A stretch of 64,000 bases of DNA from Pullichristensenella sp963930055. Lineage in GTDB: Bacteria; Bacillota; Clostridia; Christensenellales; Aristaeellaceae. The DNA lies in contig CAWVKS010000010.1 of the NCBI GenBank assembly GCA_963930055.1, positions 186,001-250,000 on the forward strand. The letters run 5' to 3'. The notes beneath the pieces were generated by a model. The model had not been told where the DNA came from. It was given only the letters and a program-made list of their open reading frames with translations, and did not search any database. Below are positions 24,287-31,084 of the stretch, piece after piece; the stretch's first letter is position 1, and the number at the start of each line of letters is the position of its first letter. The position numbers and the translations under genes are program-made.

Positions 24287-25150
24287 ATGCGCAAGGGCAT
24301 TTTTCGGGAGGGCATTGCCCCCGCGATTATCCGCTTTACGATCGGTTTTATCATTTTGGTCGTCGTTGTCGCACTTTTGTACTTCCTGGTCGTCACCATG
24401 CAGTACACGGTAGAGGGCGTGCAGCCGGGGCAGACGCCCAGGCCCTACGTGGTGCCGGAGGCAACACCCACGCCGTTGCCGACCCCCACGCCTACGCCGA
24501 CGCCCACCCCCGGCGAGGAGACGCCGCTGCCCGCCTGGGCCACGGCTTCGCCCACGCCCTCCACGCCCACGCCGGAGCCGACGCCCGCGCCGACGCCCGT
24601 GCCCACGAGCATCCCGCAAAGCCTGATCTCCGCGGGGCGGGGCCTGAGCGCGAGCGACCTGCCTTCCACGCCCATCGACGATACCGTGCGCGCCGACATC
24701 ACGAATTTCTTCGCCTCCCCGGCGGACGGCTATCGCATCGTGGAGATCGAGGGCTACGCCTATCTGGAGCACGCCAACTACGATGGCGAAAACAGCTCCG
24801 TCTACTTGATCGTGCGCAACCCCTCGGGCGGCCTGGCGGCCTACCTCACCACGGCTGAGGACGGCATTTCCGGCGTCGCGCACCAGGGCATCGGCAAGAA
24901 CCTGGCGCAGGCGGATTTCCGCGTGTATCTCGACGTATCCAATTACCCGGATGGGACGTACACGCTGGGCGTGCAGCTGATGTGCATGCATGAGGGCAGC
25001 GAGGTGCGCGTGGCCTACCGTTTCCCCGACACGCTCAATTTCGTCGTGCGCGATGGCGAGGTCATCACCCCCATGCACATCGAGGAGCCGGCGGAGAACG
25101 CCGCGCCCGAGGCGGGCGCAACGCCGACGCCCACCGCCCCGGCGGCATAG
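24287..25150 (+). CDS. Membrane-anchored extracellular protein with Pro/Thr-rich linker
   Basis: No named family recognised. The 287 residues divide into a basic cytoplasmic tail, one TM helix (about 15-39, FTIGFIILVVVVALLYFLVV) and a long linker of TPTP-type repeats (about 50-110). A globular domain (about 120-265) with alternating hydrophobic strands comes next, ending in a second short Pro/Thr/Ala tail. The topology suggests a domain held away from the membrane on a stiff stalk, outside the cell. The globular part includes YGYAYLEH-like and DGTYTLGVQLM strands, suggesting a beta-sandwich. It has its own promoter and terminator, hence is monocistronic. Partner and role unknown. Confidence 0.75.
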   Translation: MRKGIFREGIAPAIIRFTIGFIILVVVVALLYFLVVTMQYTVEGVQPGQTPRPYVVPEATPTPLPTPTPTPTPTPGEETPLPAWATASPTPSTPTPEPTPAPTPVPTSIPQSLISAGRGLSASDLPSTPIDDTVRADITNFFASPADGYRIVEIEGYAYLEHANYDGENSSVYLIVRNPSGGLAAYLTTAEDGISGVAHQGIGKNLAQADFRVYLDVSNYPDGTYTLGVQLMCMHEGSEVRVAYRFPDTLNFVVRDGEVITPMHIEEPAENAAPEAGATPTPTAPAA

Positions 25151-25162
25151 CGGCGGCAAACA

Positions 25163-25203
25163 AAAGGCTGTGGCAGCGGGTTTATCCGCCCACAGCCTTT
25201 TTG
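25163..25203 (+). terminator. Terminator after the membrane-anchored protein gene
   Basis: 11-bp stem (25163-25173 with 25190-25200) followed by a T run. Confidence 0.85.
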
Positions 25204-25504
25204 CGTCCCCCGGCGTTCTGCAAGCCGCCCGGATATTCGGGGCAGGCCGCCCGCCGCGACAGGCGCGCGGGGCGGGGACGCTGCGGGACGGGGACAGCCC
25301 CGCATGGCGGCGCCGCCTCATTCCCCGTTCCCCGGTTGCGCGGCGGCGTGACGCTTTGGACGATGCGCGCGCCCCTTCCGTTGCGGCGTTTCGCCATCGG
25401 CATATCCGCGCCCATCGCCGGGCAAGGCAAAGGCATTCCCCCGGGCGGTATCGCAGATACAAAGGGGCGCGCCCCGCATGGCCGTGCCCCCTTGTATAAA
25501 ACAT
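25204..25504. other. Intergenic stretch without a gene
   Basis: About 300 bases of GC-rich sequence between the convergent ends of the membrane-protein gene and mltG. I see no credible coding region. A near-perfect inverted repeat (25457-25470 with 25484-25497, ATACAAAGGGG-type arms) lies at its right end and may form a hairpin in either transcript. Confidence 0.5.
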
Positions 25505-25524
25505 GGCCGGGAAAATTCCCGGCC
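25505..25524 (-). terminator. Possible terminator after mltG
   Basis: Perfect palindrome GGCCGGGAA/TTCCCGGCC with a 2-nt centre, ten bases past the mltG stop on the minus strand. The following T run is short and interrupted. Confidence 0.45.
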
Positions 25525-25533
25525 CTGCGTCGT

Positions 25534-26850
25534 TCACTGCGCGCCCGCGTCGCCCGCGGCCTGTTGTTGTTGCGCCCTCTGGCGGTCGTATTCCTCCCAC
25601 AGCGGGCGGTACTGCGCCACGTTGGCCTCGTGCTCCTCCAGCGTCCTGGCAAAGGCCAATTCGCCGGAAGTCGGTTCCTTGGCGCAGAAGTAGAGGTAAC
25701 CTTCGTCCACGTATTCCACGTCGGGGTAGAGCGCCGCCTCCATCGCCGCCGCCGAGGGGTTGCAGATGGGGCCGATGGGCAGGCCGTCGATGACGTAGGT
25801 GTTGTAGTTGTTGACGGCGCTGGTTTCCTCGGTGGAGAGCGCCAGCTTGTCCACGCCCAACAGGTAGGTGGCCGTGGGGTCGCTCTCCAGGCGCATGCCG
25901 GCGCGCATGCGGTTGGTGAACACCGCCGATACGCGGCCATAGTCCGCGGTACTGGCCGCCTCCTTTTCGATCATTGAGGCGAGTATGATGATCTCGTCCA
26001 GCGTCAAATCGTCGTTGCGGTAGCGGGTGACCTCCCGGTATTCGCCGGTTTCGGGGTCGACCTCGTACTGGATGGAATCCGAATAGTAGACCTCGTCGAT
26101 GACGGTGTTGGTCTGCTCCACCAGCGTGCTGACGATCTGCTGCGCGCTGGCGTTGCGGAACACGCGGTAGGTATCCGGCGCCAGATAGCCCTCGAGCTGG
26201 TATTTGCGGCCGGAGAGCGTGCCCAGATCCTGCGCCAGCTTGATGGGATAGCTCATCTCGGCAAACGGCGCGGCATCGCGGCAGAGGGTCAAGAACTCCT
26301 CGCGGCTCTGGATGGCGCCTTCCTCATAGAGGTAATCGGCGATGTCCTCCACCGTCCAGCCGGGGATGATGGTGATGGTGCGTTCAGCGTTCTGGCTGCC
26401 CGAGGACAGTTCGGTGATGATGGCGTTCACGTCCATGGAGGGCGAGAGGTCGAACGTGCCGTAGCTGATCTTGTCCGTCACGCCCAGGAACTGCACCAGG
26501 TAGCGGAACACCGTGCGGTTGCGCAAAAGCTGCGATTTTTCCAGGTTTTCGCCGATTTCGGAGATGGAATCGCCGGATTCGATGGTGAAGCGCACGGTCT
26601 GCGTGTTGTCCGGGTCGACGGGCATGAGAAACGTCTCATAGACCTTGTTCCAGCCCGTCGTCACCAGACCCACGACGATCAGGACGGCGCAGAGAAACAC
26701 CGTCACCGGGCGCAAAACGCGCCACAACCACGCATACCAGTATACGCCGTATTCGCGTTCCTCACGCAGCGTGCGCTGGTCGTAGCGCATCGGGCGCGAG
26801 AAAGGCCGCCGCTCGCGCGTCTTGCGCGGCGCTTGCTTCTTGCCTGCCAT
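25534..26850 (-). CDS. mltG: Endolytic transglycosylase MltG
   Basis: Inner-membrane enzyme that cuts nascent peptidoglycan strands and sets glycan length (438 residues). A basic cytoplasmic N-terminus is followed by one TM helix (about 47-67), a LysM-like region and the YceG catalytic domain. The catalytic glutamate is in LASMIEKEA (Glu295, by alignment to the E. coli site). Conserved LEGYLAPDTY and YNTYVIDGLPIGPICNPS are present. A 30-residue loop with acidic residues precedes the catalytic motif, and the C-terminus is Gln/Ala-rich. It follows ylbF by 3 nt and is translationally linked to it. Confidence 0.93.
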   Translation of the reverse strand: MAGKKQAPRKTRERRPFSRPMRYDQRTLREEREYGVYWYAWLWRVLRPVTVFLCAVLIVVGLVTTGWNKVYETFLMPVDPDNTQTVRFTIESGDSISEIGENLEKSQLLRNRTVFRYLVQFLGVTDKISYGTFDLSPSMDVNAIITELSSGSQNAERTITIIPGWTVEDIADYLYEEGAIQSREEFLTLCRDAAPFAEMSYPIKLAQDLGTLSGRKYQLEGYLAPDTYRVFRNASAQQIVSTLVEQTNTVIDEVYYSDSIQYEVDPETGEYREVTRYRNDDLTLDEIIILASMIEKEAASTADYGRVSAVFTNRMRAGMRLESDPTATYLLGVDKLALSTEETSAVNNYNTYVIDGLPIGPICNPSAAAMEAALYPDVEYVDEGYLYFCAKEPTSGELAFARTLEEHEANVAQYRPLWEEYDRQRAQQQQAAGDAGAQ

Positions 26851-26853
26851 AGA

Positions 26854-27204
26854 TTAGCTCCTGGTCAGCGAATCGAGGTCTATGTTGGCCACGTCCGCCA
26901 AGATCTTGAAAATGTCGGAGAGCATCTTCTGGAAGCGGAACTCCGCCAGCAGATAGGCGCTTACATCGGGGTTGAACTGCAAAAGCGCGCCGATCTGCTG
27001 AAGCCTTTGCAGGTCGTCCTCGGGCATGCTCTCGCCCGAGGCCATCTTCGCCTGCATGCGAAACTGCAGGCGCTTGTACTCGTCCAGCAGCGCGCGGTTG
27101 GTCTCGTCCTCGTAGGCCGTTTCGCGCAGGCGCTCATACTCGCGGTATTCCTCGCTTTCCTTCATGGCGCGCGCGAGCTGGTGCGCAATGTCATAGGGGT
27201 TCAT
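26854..27204 (-). CDS. YlbF/YmcA family protein
   Basis: Small helical protein (116 residues) of the DUF964 group. In B. subtilis, YlbF, YmcA and YaaT form the Y-complex that modulates RNase Y and developmental decisions. Sequence features are the N-terminal NPYDIAHQLARAMKESEEYREY, a long central helix and MLSDIFKILADVANIDL at the end. The start at 27204 has GGGAGG at good spacing. It lies 55 bp after the RNase J gene, so an RNA-decay context fits, although that is inference from neighbours. Confidence 0.85.
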   Translation of the reverse strand: MNPYDIAHQLARAMKESEEYREYERLRETAYEDETNRALLDEYKRLQFRMQAKMASGESMPEDDLQRLQQIGALLQFNPDVSAYLLAEFRFQKMLSDIFKILADVANIDLDSLTRS

Positions 27205-27259
27205 GCGATCGCCTCCCTGTCGCTGCTTTCCTTTTGGACGAAATTTCCGCCGGTTCGGT

Positions 27260-28951
27260 TCAAATTTCCACGATGATGGGCAGGATCATCGGGTTGCGCT
27301 TGAGCGTTTCGTAGATATAGTGCTGCACCGCGTCGCGCACGTTGTTTTTCAGGTGGTTCCAGTCGGTGGTATCCACCGCGCCAAAGGCGTCGATGGCCCG
27401 CTTGGCCGCATCGCGCGCGCCCTCCACCAGTTCGTCCGCCTCGCGCATGTAGACGAAGCCGCGGCTGATGATGTCCGGCCCGGACACCACGGCGCGTTCC
27501 TCGTGGTCCACGCCCATGACCACGATCAAAAGCCCGTCCTCGGACAAATGCTTGCGGTCCTTGAGCACCACCGCGCCCACGTCGCCAACGCCCAGACCGT
27601 CGATCAGCGTGGAACCGCTGGGCACCGTGCCGGCCACGGACATGCTGTTCGGGGACAGCTCGATCATCTCCCCGACCTCGGGGATGTGGATATGATCCTC
27701 CGCCATGCCCAGCGCCTCGGCCAGGCGCGCGTGGTGGTAGAGGTGGCGGTATTCGCCGTGCACGGGCATGAAGAACTTCGGCCTGACCAGCATCTGCATC
27801 AGTTTCAGCTCCTCCTGCCGCGCGTGGCCGGAGACGTGCACCTCGGCAAGCGCCTCGTAGATGACGTCCGCGCCGGTGCGCACCAACTGGTTGATGACGC
27901 GGGAAACGCTTTTTTCGTTGCCGGGGATGGCGGAGGCGGAAACGATGACCATGTCGCTTGCGCGGATCTCCAGTTTCCTGTGCTCGGCAAAGGCCATGCG
28001 CGAAAGGCCGCTCATCGGCTCGCCCTGGCTGCCGGTGGTGATGACGGTGATCTCGTTGTCTTCATAGCGGTCGATATCGTCCACGCTGATGAGCCGCCCC
28101 TCGGGGATGCGCAGGTCGCCCAGCTGCATGGCGGCGCGGGCGATGTTGACCATGCTGCGCCCCACCAGGCATACCTTGCGCCCAAAGCGCACGGAGGAAT
28201 CCACCACGGACTGTATGCGGTGTATGTTGCTGGCGAACATGGCGATGATGATGCGCCCGTCCGCCTTTTCAAACAGCGTGTTGAACGTCTGGCAGACCTT
28301 TTTTTCGGACATCGTGTAGCCGGGGCGTTCGGAGTTGGTGGAGTCGGCCAGCAGGAGCAGCACGCCCTTGCGCCCCAGCTCGGCAAAGCGCCCCAGGTTG
28401 ATCGGCTCGCCGTCCACGGGGGTGAAGTCCACCTTGAAGTCGCCCGTGTGCACCACCGTGCCCACCGGCGTGTGGATGGCCAGCGCGCAGGCGCCGGCGA
28501 TGGAATGGTTGACCTTGATAAACTCGATCTTGAACGCGCCGAGCTGTATGAGGTCGCCCGGCTCCACCACGTTCATCTGCACGCCCTCGATGTGGCGGTA
28601 CTCCTTGAGTTTCTGCGCCACCAGCGCCAGCGTCAGCCGCGTGCCGTACATGGGCGCGGGCAGCTCCTTGAGCACATAGGGCGCCGCGCCGATGTGGTCC
28701 TCGTGGCCGTGGGTGATGACATAGCCGCGGATGCGGTCGCGGTTCTTGACAAGGTAGGTAAAGTCGGGGATCACCAGGTCGATGCCCGGCATATCGTCGC
28801 GGGGGAACATGGAGCCCACGTCCACCACCACGATGTCGTCCCCGTATTCAAACACGGTCATGTTCATGCCGATCTCGCCCAATCCCCCCAGGGGGATGAT
28901 GCGCAGCCTCGGCTCCTTCTTTTTCGGTTTCTTCTGATTTTTCTGTGCCAG
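27260..28951 (-). CDS. rnj: Ribonuclease J
   Basis: Metallo-beta-lactamase/beta-CASP RNase with 5'-3' exo- and endonuclease activity on mRNA and rRNA precursors (563 residues from the start chosen). Motifs: IPLGGLGEIGMNM, the zinc-binding ITHGHEDHIG, VHTGDFKVD, the beta-CASP region with TTGSQGEPMSGL, and VHVSGHA near the catalytic centre; a C-terminal domain follows. The likely start is CTG 28951, because AAAGGAGGGG (28957-28966) sits just upstream. The in-frame GTG at 28984 would place that site inside the coding region. The protein would begin MAQKNQKKPKKKEPR, a basic tail. Confidence 0.93.
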   Translation of the reverse strand: MAQKNQKKPKKKEPRLRIIPLGGLGEIGMNMTVFEYGDDIVVVDVGSMFPRDDMPGIDLVIPDFTYLVKNRDRIRGYVITHGHEDHIGAAPYVLKELPAPMYGTRLTLALVAQKLKEYRHIEGVQMNVVEPGDLIQLGAFKIEFIKVNHSIAGACALAIHTPVGTVVHTGDFKVDFTPVDGEPINLGRFAELGRKGVLLLLADSTNSERPGYTMSEKKVCQTFNTLFEKADGRIIIAMFASNIHRIQSVVDSSVRFGRKVCLVGRSMVNIARAAMQLGDLRIPEGRLISVDDIDRYEDNEITVITTGSQGEPMSGLSRMAFAEHRKLEIRASDMVIVSASAIPGNEKSVSRVINQLVRTGADVIYEALAEVHVSGHARQEELKLMQMLVRPKFFMPVHGEYRHLYHHARLAEALGMAEDHIHIPEVGEMIELSPNSMSVAGTVPSGSTLIDGLGVGDVGAVVLKDRKHLSEDGLLIVVMGVDHEERAVVSGPDIISRGFVYMREADELVEGARDAAKRAIDAFGAVDTTDWNHLKNNVRDAVQHYIYETLKRNPMILPIIVEI

Positions 28952-29063
28952 AAGGACCCCTCCTTTGCTTTTCCTTGGATACACGCATAAATATTGGGAT
29001 AATTATCCTCACGCACCGCCGGCGACGCGCGCGGCGCGCAAAAAACGTCCTGCCCTCATAACA

Positions 29064-29089
29064 AAAAAGCGCCGACAGATGCCGGCGCA
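29064..29089 (-). terminator. Terminator after trxA, in front of rnj
   Basis: Minus strand stem GCGCCG/CGGCGC (29070-29075, 29084-29089) then six T (29064-29069). A TATACT box lies just upstream of it (near 29120 on the minus strand), so it could also work as an attenuator for rnj. Confidence 0.65.
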
Positions 29090-29175
29090 ATTGATGGCAG
29101 ACCTCTTCATCCACCATAAGTATACCACAAAATCCCGCGCAAATCGCGCATGTGCACGCGATTTAACGTGAAAAC

Positions 29176-29502
29176 TCAATTCTGGCCGTTGATGAAGTCG
29201 ATGATGGCGCTCTTGGGGTTGGCGCCGATCATGCGCGCGGCCTCCTTGCCGTCCACGAAGAGGATCATCGTGGGGATGCTGGAAACGCCGTAAGCGGTGG
29301 CGGCGTCGGGGTTTTCGTCGATATTGACCTTGGCGATGGTCGCCTTGCCTTCCATTTCCGCGGCCACCTTTTCGAGGATTGGGGCGACCATGCGGCAGGG
29401 GCCGCACCACGGGGCCCAGAAATCCACCAGCACCTTGCCCAGCGAAGCGAGCTTCGTCTCGGTCAGGTCGGCGCCCTTGAGGTTCAGGATCTGTTCAGAC
29501 AC
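29176..29502 (-). CDS. trxA: Thioredoxin
   Basis: Cytoplasmic dithiol reductase (108 residues). The active site is WAPWCGPCRM, followed by the cis-proline loop VSSIPTMILFVDGKEA and a C-terminal helix. All standard thioredoxin features are present. It starts at GTG 29502 after AGGAGGAATAAACT. The rseC-like gene ends 3 nt upstream, so the two are co-transcribed. TrxB (20009-20905) is the expected reductant, and Bcp (21456-21908) a likely client. Confidence 0.96.
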   Translation of the reverse strand: MSEQILNLKGADLTETKLASLGKVLVDFWAPWCGPCRMVAPILEKVAAEMEGKATIAKVNIDENPDAATAYGVSSIPTMILFVDGKEAARMIGANPKSAIIDFINGQN

Positions 29503-29505
29503 AGT

Positions 29506-29901
29506 TTATTCCTCCTTTTTATCGCAGGGCCGCACGTCCGGGCGCAACCGGCGCAGGCGCGGCTCCAATATCTTGATCACGGCGAGGCCCGCGCCCAGCC
29601 CGGCGAGCGCGCAGAGCGCCTGCCAGACTTCGTTAAGCCCCGCAAAGGCGGCGATGAGCAGGCCGAGAAACAGCGTCGCCACGGGCAGCGCGTAGGCCAC
29701 CAGCGAGGCGCGGGCGAAGCGCGCGTCCTCCAAAGAAAGCTCCACCGTGTCGCCGACGCGGTAGTCGCCCTCCGGCAGCTCCACCAGCACGCGCCCCTTT
29801 TGCCCGTACTGGCAGGCGTGGCATTGCAGGCACGCCTCCGTGCGCACCACCTCGGCCATCAGGCGGCCGTCCACTTCCACCACCGTCGCTTCGCGCTTCA
29901 T
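29506..29901 (-). CDS. SoxR-reducing system protein RseC family
   Basis: Small membrane protein (131 residues) of the RseC/MucC type, often linked to Rnf electron-transport complexes. The N-terminal soluble part carries a Cys cluster (Cys24, Cys27, Cys30 in ACLQCHAC) that may bind a metal or cluster. It is followed by VGDTVELSLEDARF and two TM helices (about 66-85 and 88-108) with a basic tail. The start has GGAGGG seven bases upstream. No rnf genes are in the window. The adjacent thioredoxin gene suggests a redox role, which is inference. Confidence 0.82.
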   Translation of the reverse strand: MKREATVVEVDGRLMAEVVRTEACLQCHACQYGQKGRVLVELPEGDYRVGDTVELSLEDARFARASLVAYALPVATLFLGLLIAAFAGLNEVWQALCALAGLGAGLAVIKILEPRLRRLRPDVRPCDKKEE

Positions 29902-29968
29902 CGCTCAGCCCTCCGCATATAATATACACGCCTTGCCCGCCGGATAAACACCCCGGCGGGCAAAACCG

Positions 29969-30982
29969 CTATTCGCCGTCCCCGGCGGGCACGTAGACGT
30001 ATTCCTCCGCGTCCGCCCCGGCTTCCTCGGGCGCGTCCGCGCTTTCCGCCAGCGCGCCCATTTCGAGAATGGGCAGCGTCTCGCCGCCAAAGACGGCCGG
30101 GAGCTTGCCGTCCCACTGCTGCGCCTGGTAGTAGGCGATCAGTTCGTCCGTCAGCGAGGCGGCCAGCGCTTCGTTGGCCGCGGCCTGCTGCTCGCCGCGG
30201 TACTTTTCCGCGTCGGCGTTGATGCGGGCCACGTTGGCGTCGGCCTCGGCGAGGATCGCGCGCTCCTCGGCCTCGGCGTTGGCGGCGATCACGCGCCGCT
30301 CAGCCTGCGCCTCCTCCACGGCGGTCTGCTGCGCCTGTTCGGTCTCCACGCGCAGGCGCGTCTGCTCAGCCACCTGCTTTTGCTCCACCGCGTCGGTGAA
30401 GGCGTCGGTAAAGTCCACGTTCTCGATGGCCACAGAGGTCACGGAGATGCCGTATTCGGCCATTTCCGGCCCCAGGAGCTCCATGATCTGCTGGGAGAGC
30501 GTGTTGCGCGCGTCCATGAGGTTCTCCGCCGTATAGCGGGCGAACACGGTCTTGACGTTTTCCAATACGCGCGGCTCCATGACGTTCTGGTAGTAGTTCA
30601 TGCCCACGCGCTGGTAGAGCTTCTGGCAGGTGTCGCGGTTGACGGAGTAGTTGACCGAGCAGACCACGTCCACCTGCTGGATGTCGCTGGAGAAGGCCTG
30701 CATGGTCAAAGAGGCGCGCTGCGTGCGCGTATCCATGACGATGACCTGCTTGAGCGGGCTTTTCAGGTGGAAACCCTCGCTGAGCGTGTAGTCCTCCACG
30801 CGGCCAAAGGTGGTGACGATGCCCGTGTGCCCGGCGGGAATGGTGACAAACGGCGAGAACGCCGTCAGGAAAAAGACCAGCGCCGCCAGCACTACCGCCG
30901 CCAGAACGATGACGACCGTCCTGCGGGGGATGCCGAAGGAGCCGGGCTTGCCTGCCTTTTTCGGTGCGGTACCTGTATCCAT
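29969..30982 (-). CDS. SPFH/prohibitin-family membrane protein (HflC-like)
   Basis: Membrane-anchored scaffold protein (337 residues). After a short cytoplasmic part there is one TM helix (about 20-42) and then the SPFH domain. That domain is marked by VTIPAGHTGIVTTFGRVEDYTLSEG, SLTMQAFSSDIQQVDV and TLSQQIMELL. A long Ala/Glu-rich coiled coil (about 220-285, RRVIAANAEAEERAILAEADANVARI) precedes a final acidic tail ending in VYVPAGDGE. In E. coli, HflC with HflK controls FtsH; no hflK or ftsH is nearby here. ATG 30982 has GAGGAGGG upstream, but this site lies inside a strong hairpin (30991-31031). Confidence 0.88.
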   Translation of the reverse strand: MDTGTAPKKAGKPGSFGIPRRTVVIVLAAVVLAALVFFLTAFSPFVTIPAGHTGIVTTFGRVEDYTLSEGFHLKSPLKQVIVMDTRTQRASLTMQAFSSDIQQVDVVCSVNYSVNRDTCQKLYQRVGMNYYQNVMEPRVLENVKTVFARYTAENLMDARNTLSQQIMELLGPEMAEYGISVTSVAIENVDFTDAFTDAVEQKQVAEQTRLRVETEQAQQTAVEEAQAERRVIAANAEAEERAILAEADANVARINADAEKYRGEQQAAANEALAASLTDELIAYYQAQQWDGKLPAVFGGETLPILEMGALAESADAPEEAGADAEEYVYVPAGDGE

Positions 30983-30990
30983 AAATTCGA

Positions 30991-31031
30991 CCCTCCTCTT
31001 TGGTATGCGTACAGTATACCAAAGAGGAGGG
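30991..31031 (-). promoter_or_regulatory. 16-bp inverted repeat containing the SPFH gene promoter and ribosome binding site
   Basis: Perfect arms 30991-31006 and 31016-31031 with a 9-nt loop. On the minus strand the 3' arm holds the Shine-Dalgarno GAGGAGGG and the 5' arm its complement CCCTCCTC. A promoter TTGCGC (31037-31042) - 18 bp - TATACT (31013-31018) is embedded so that transcription would start near 31006, excluding the 5' arm. Confidence 0.6.
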
Positions 31032-31084
31032 CAAGAGCGCAAGGGGCAGCGCCCACAAACCCCGCGCGACGCACGGAACCGTCG

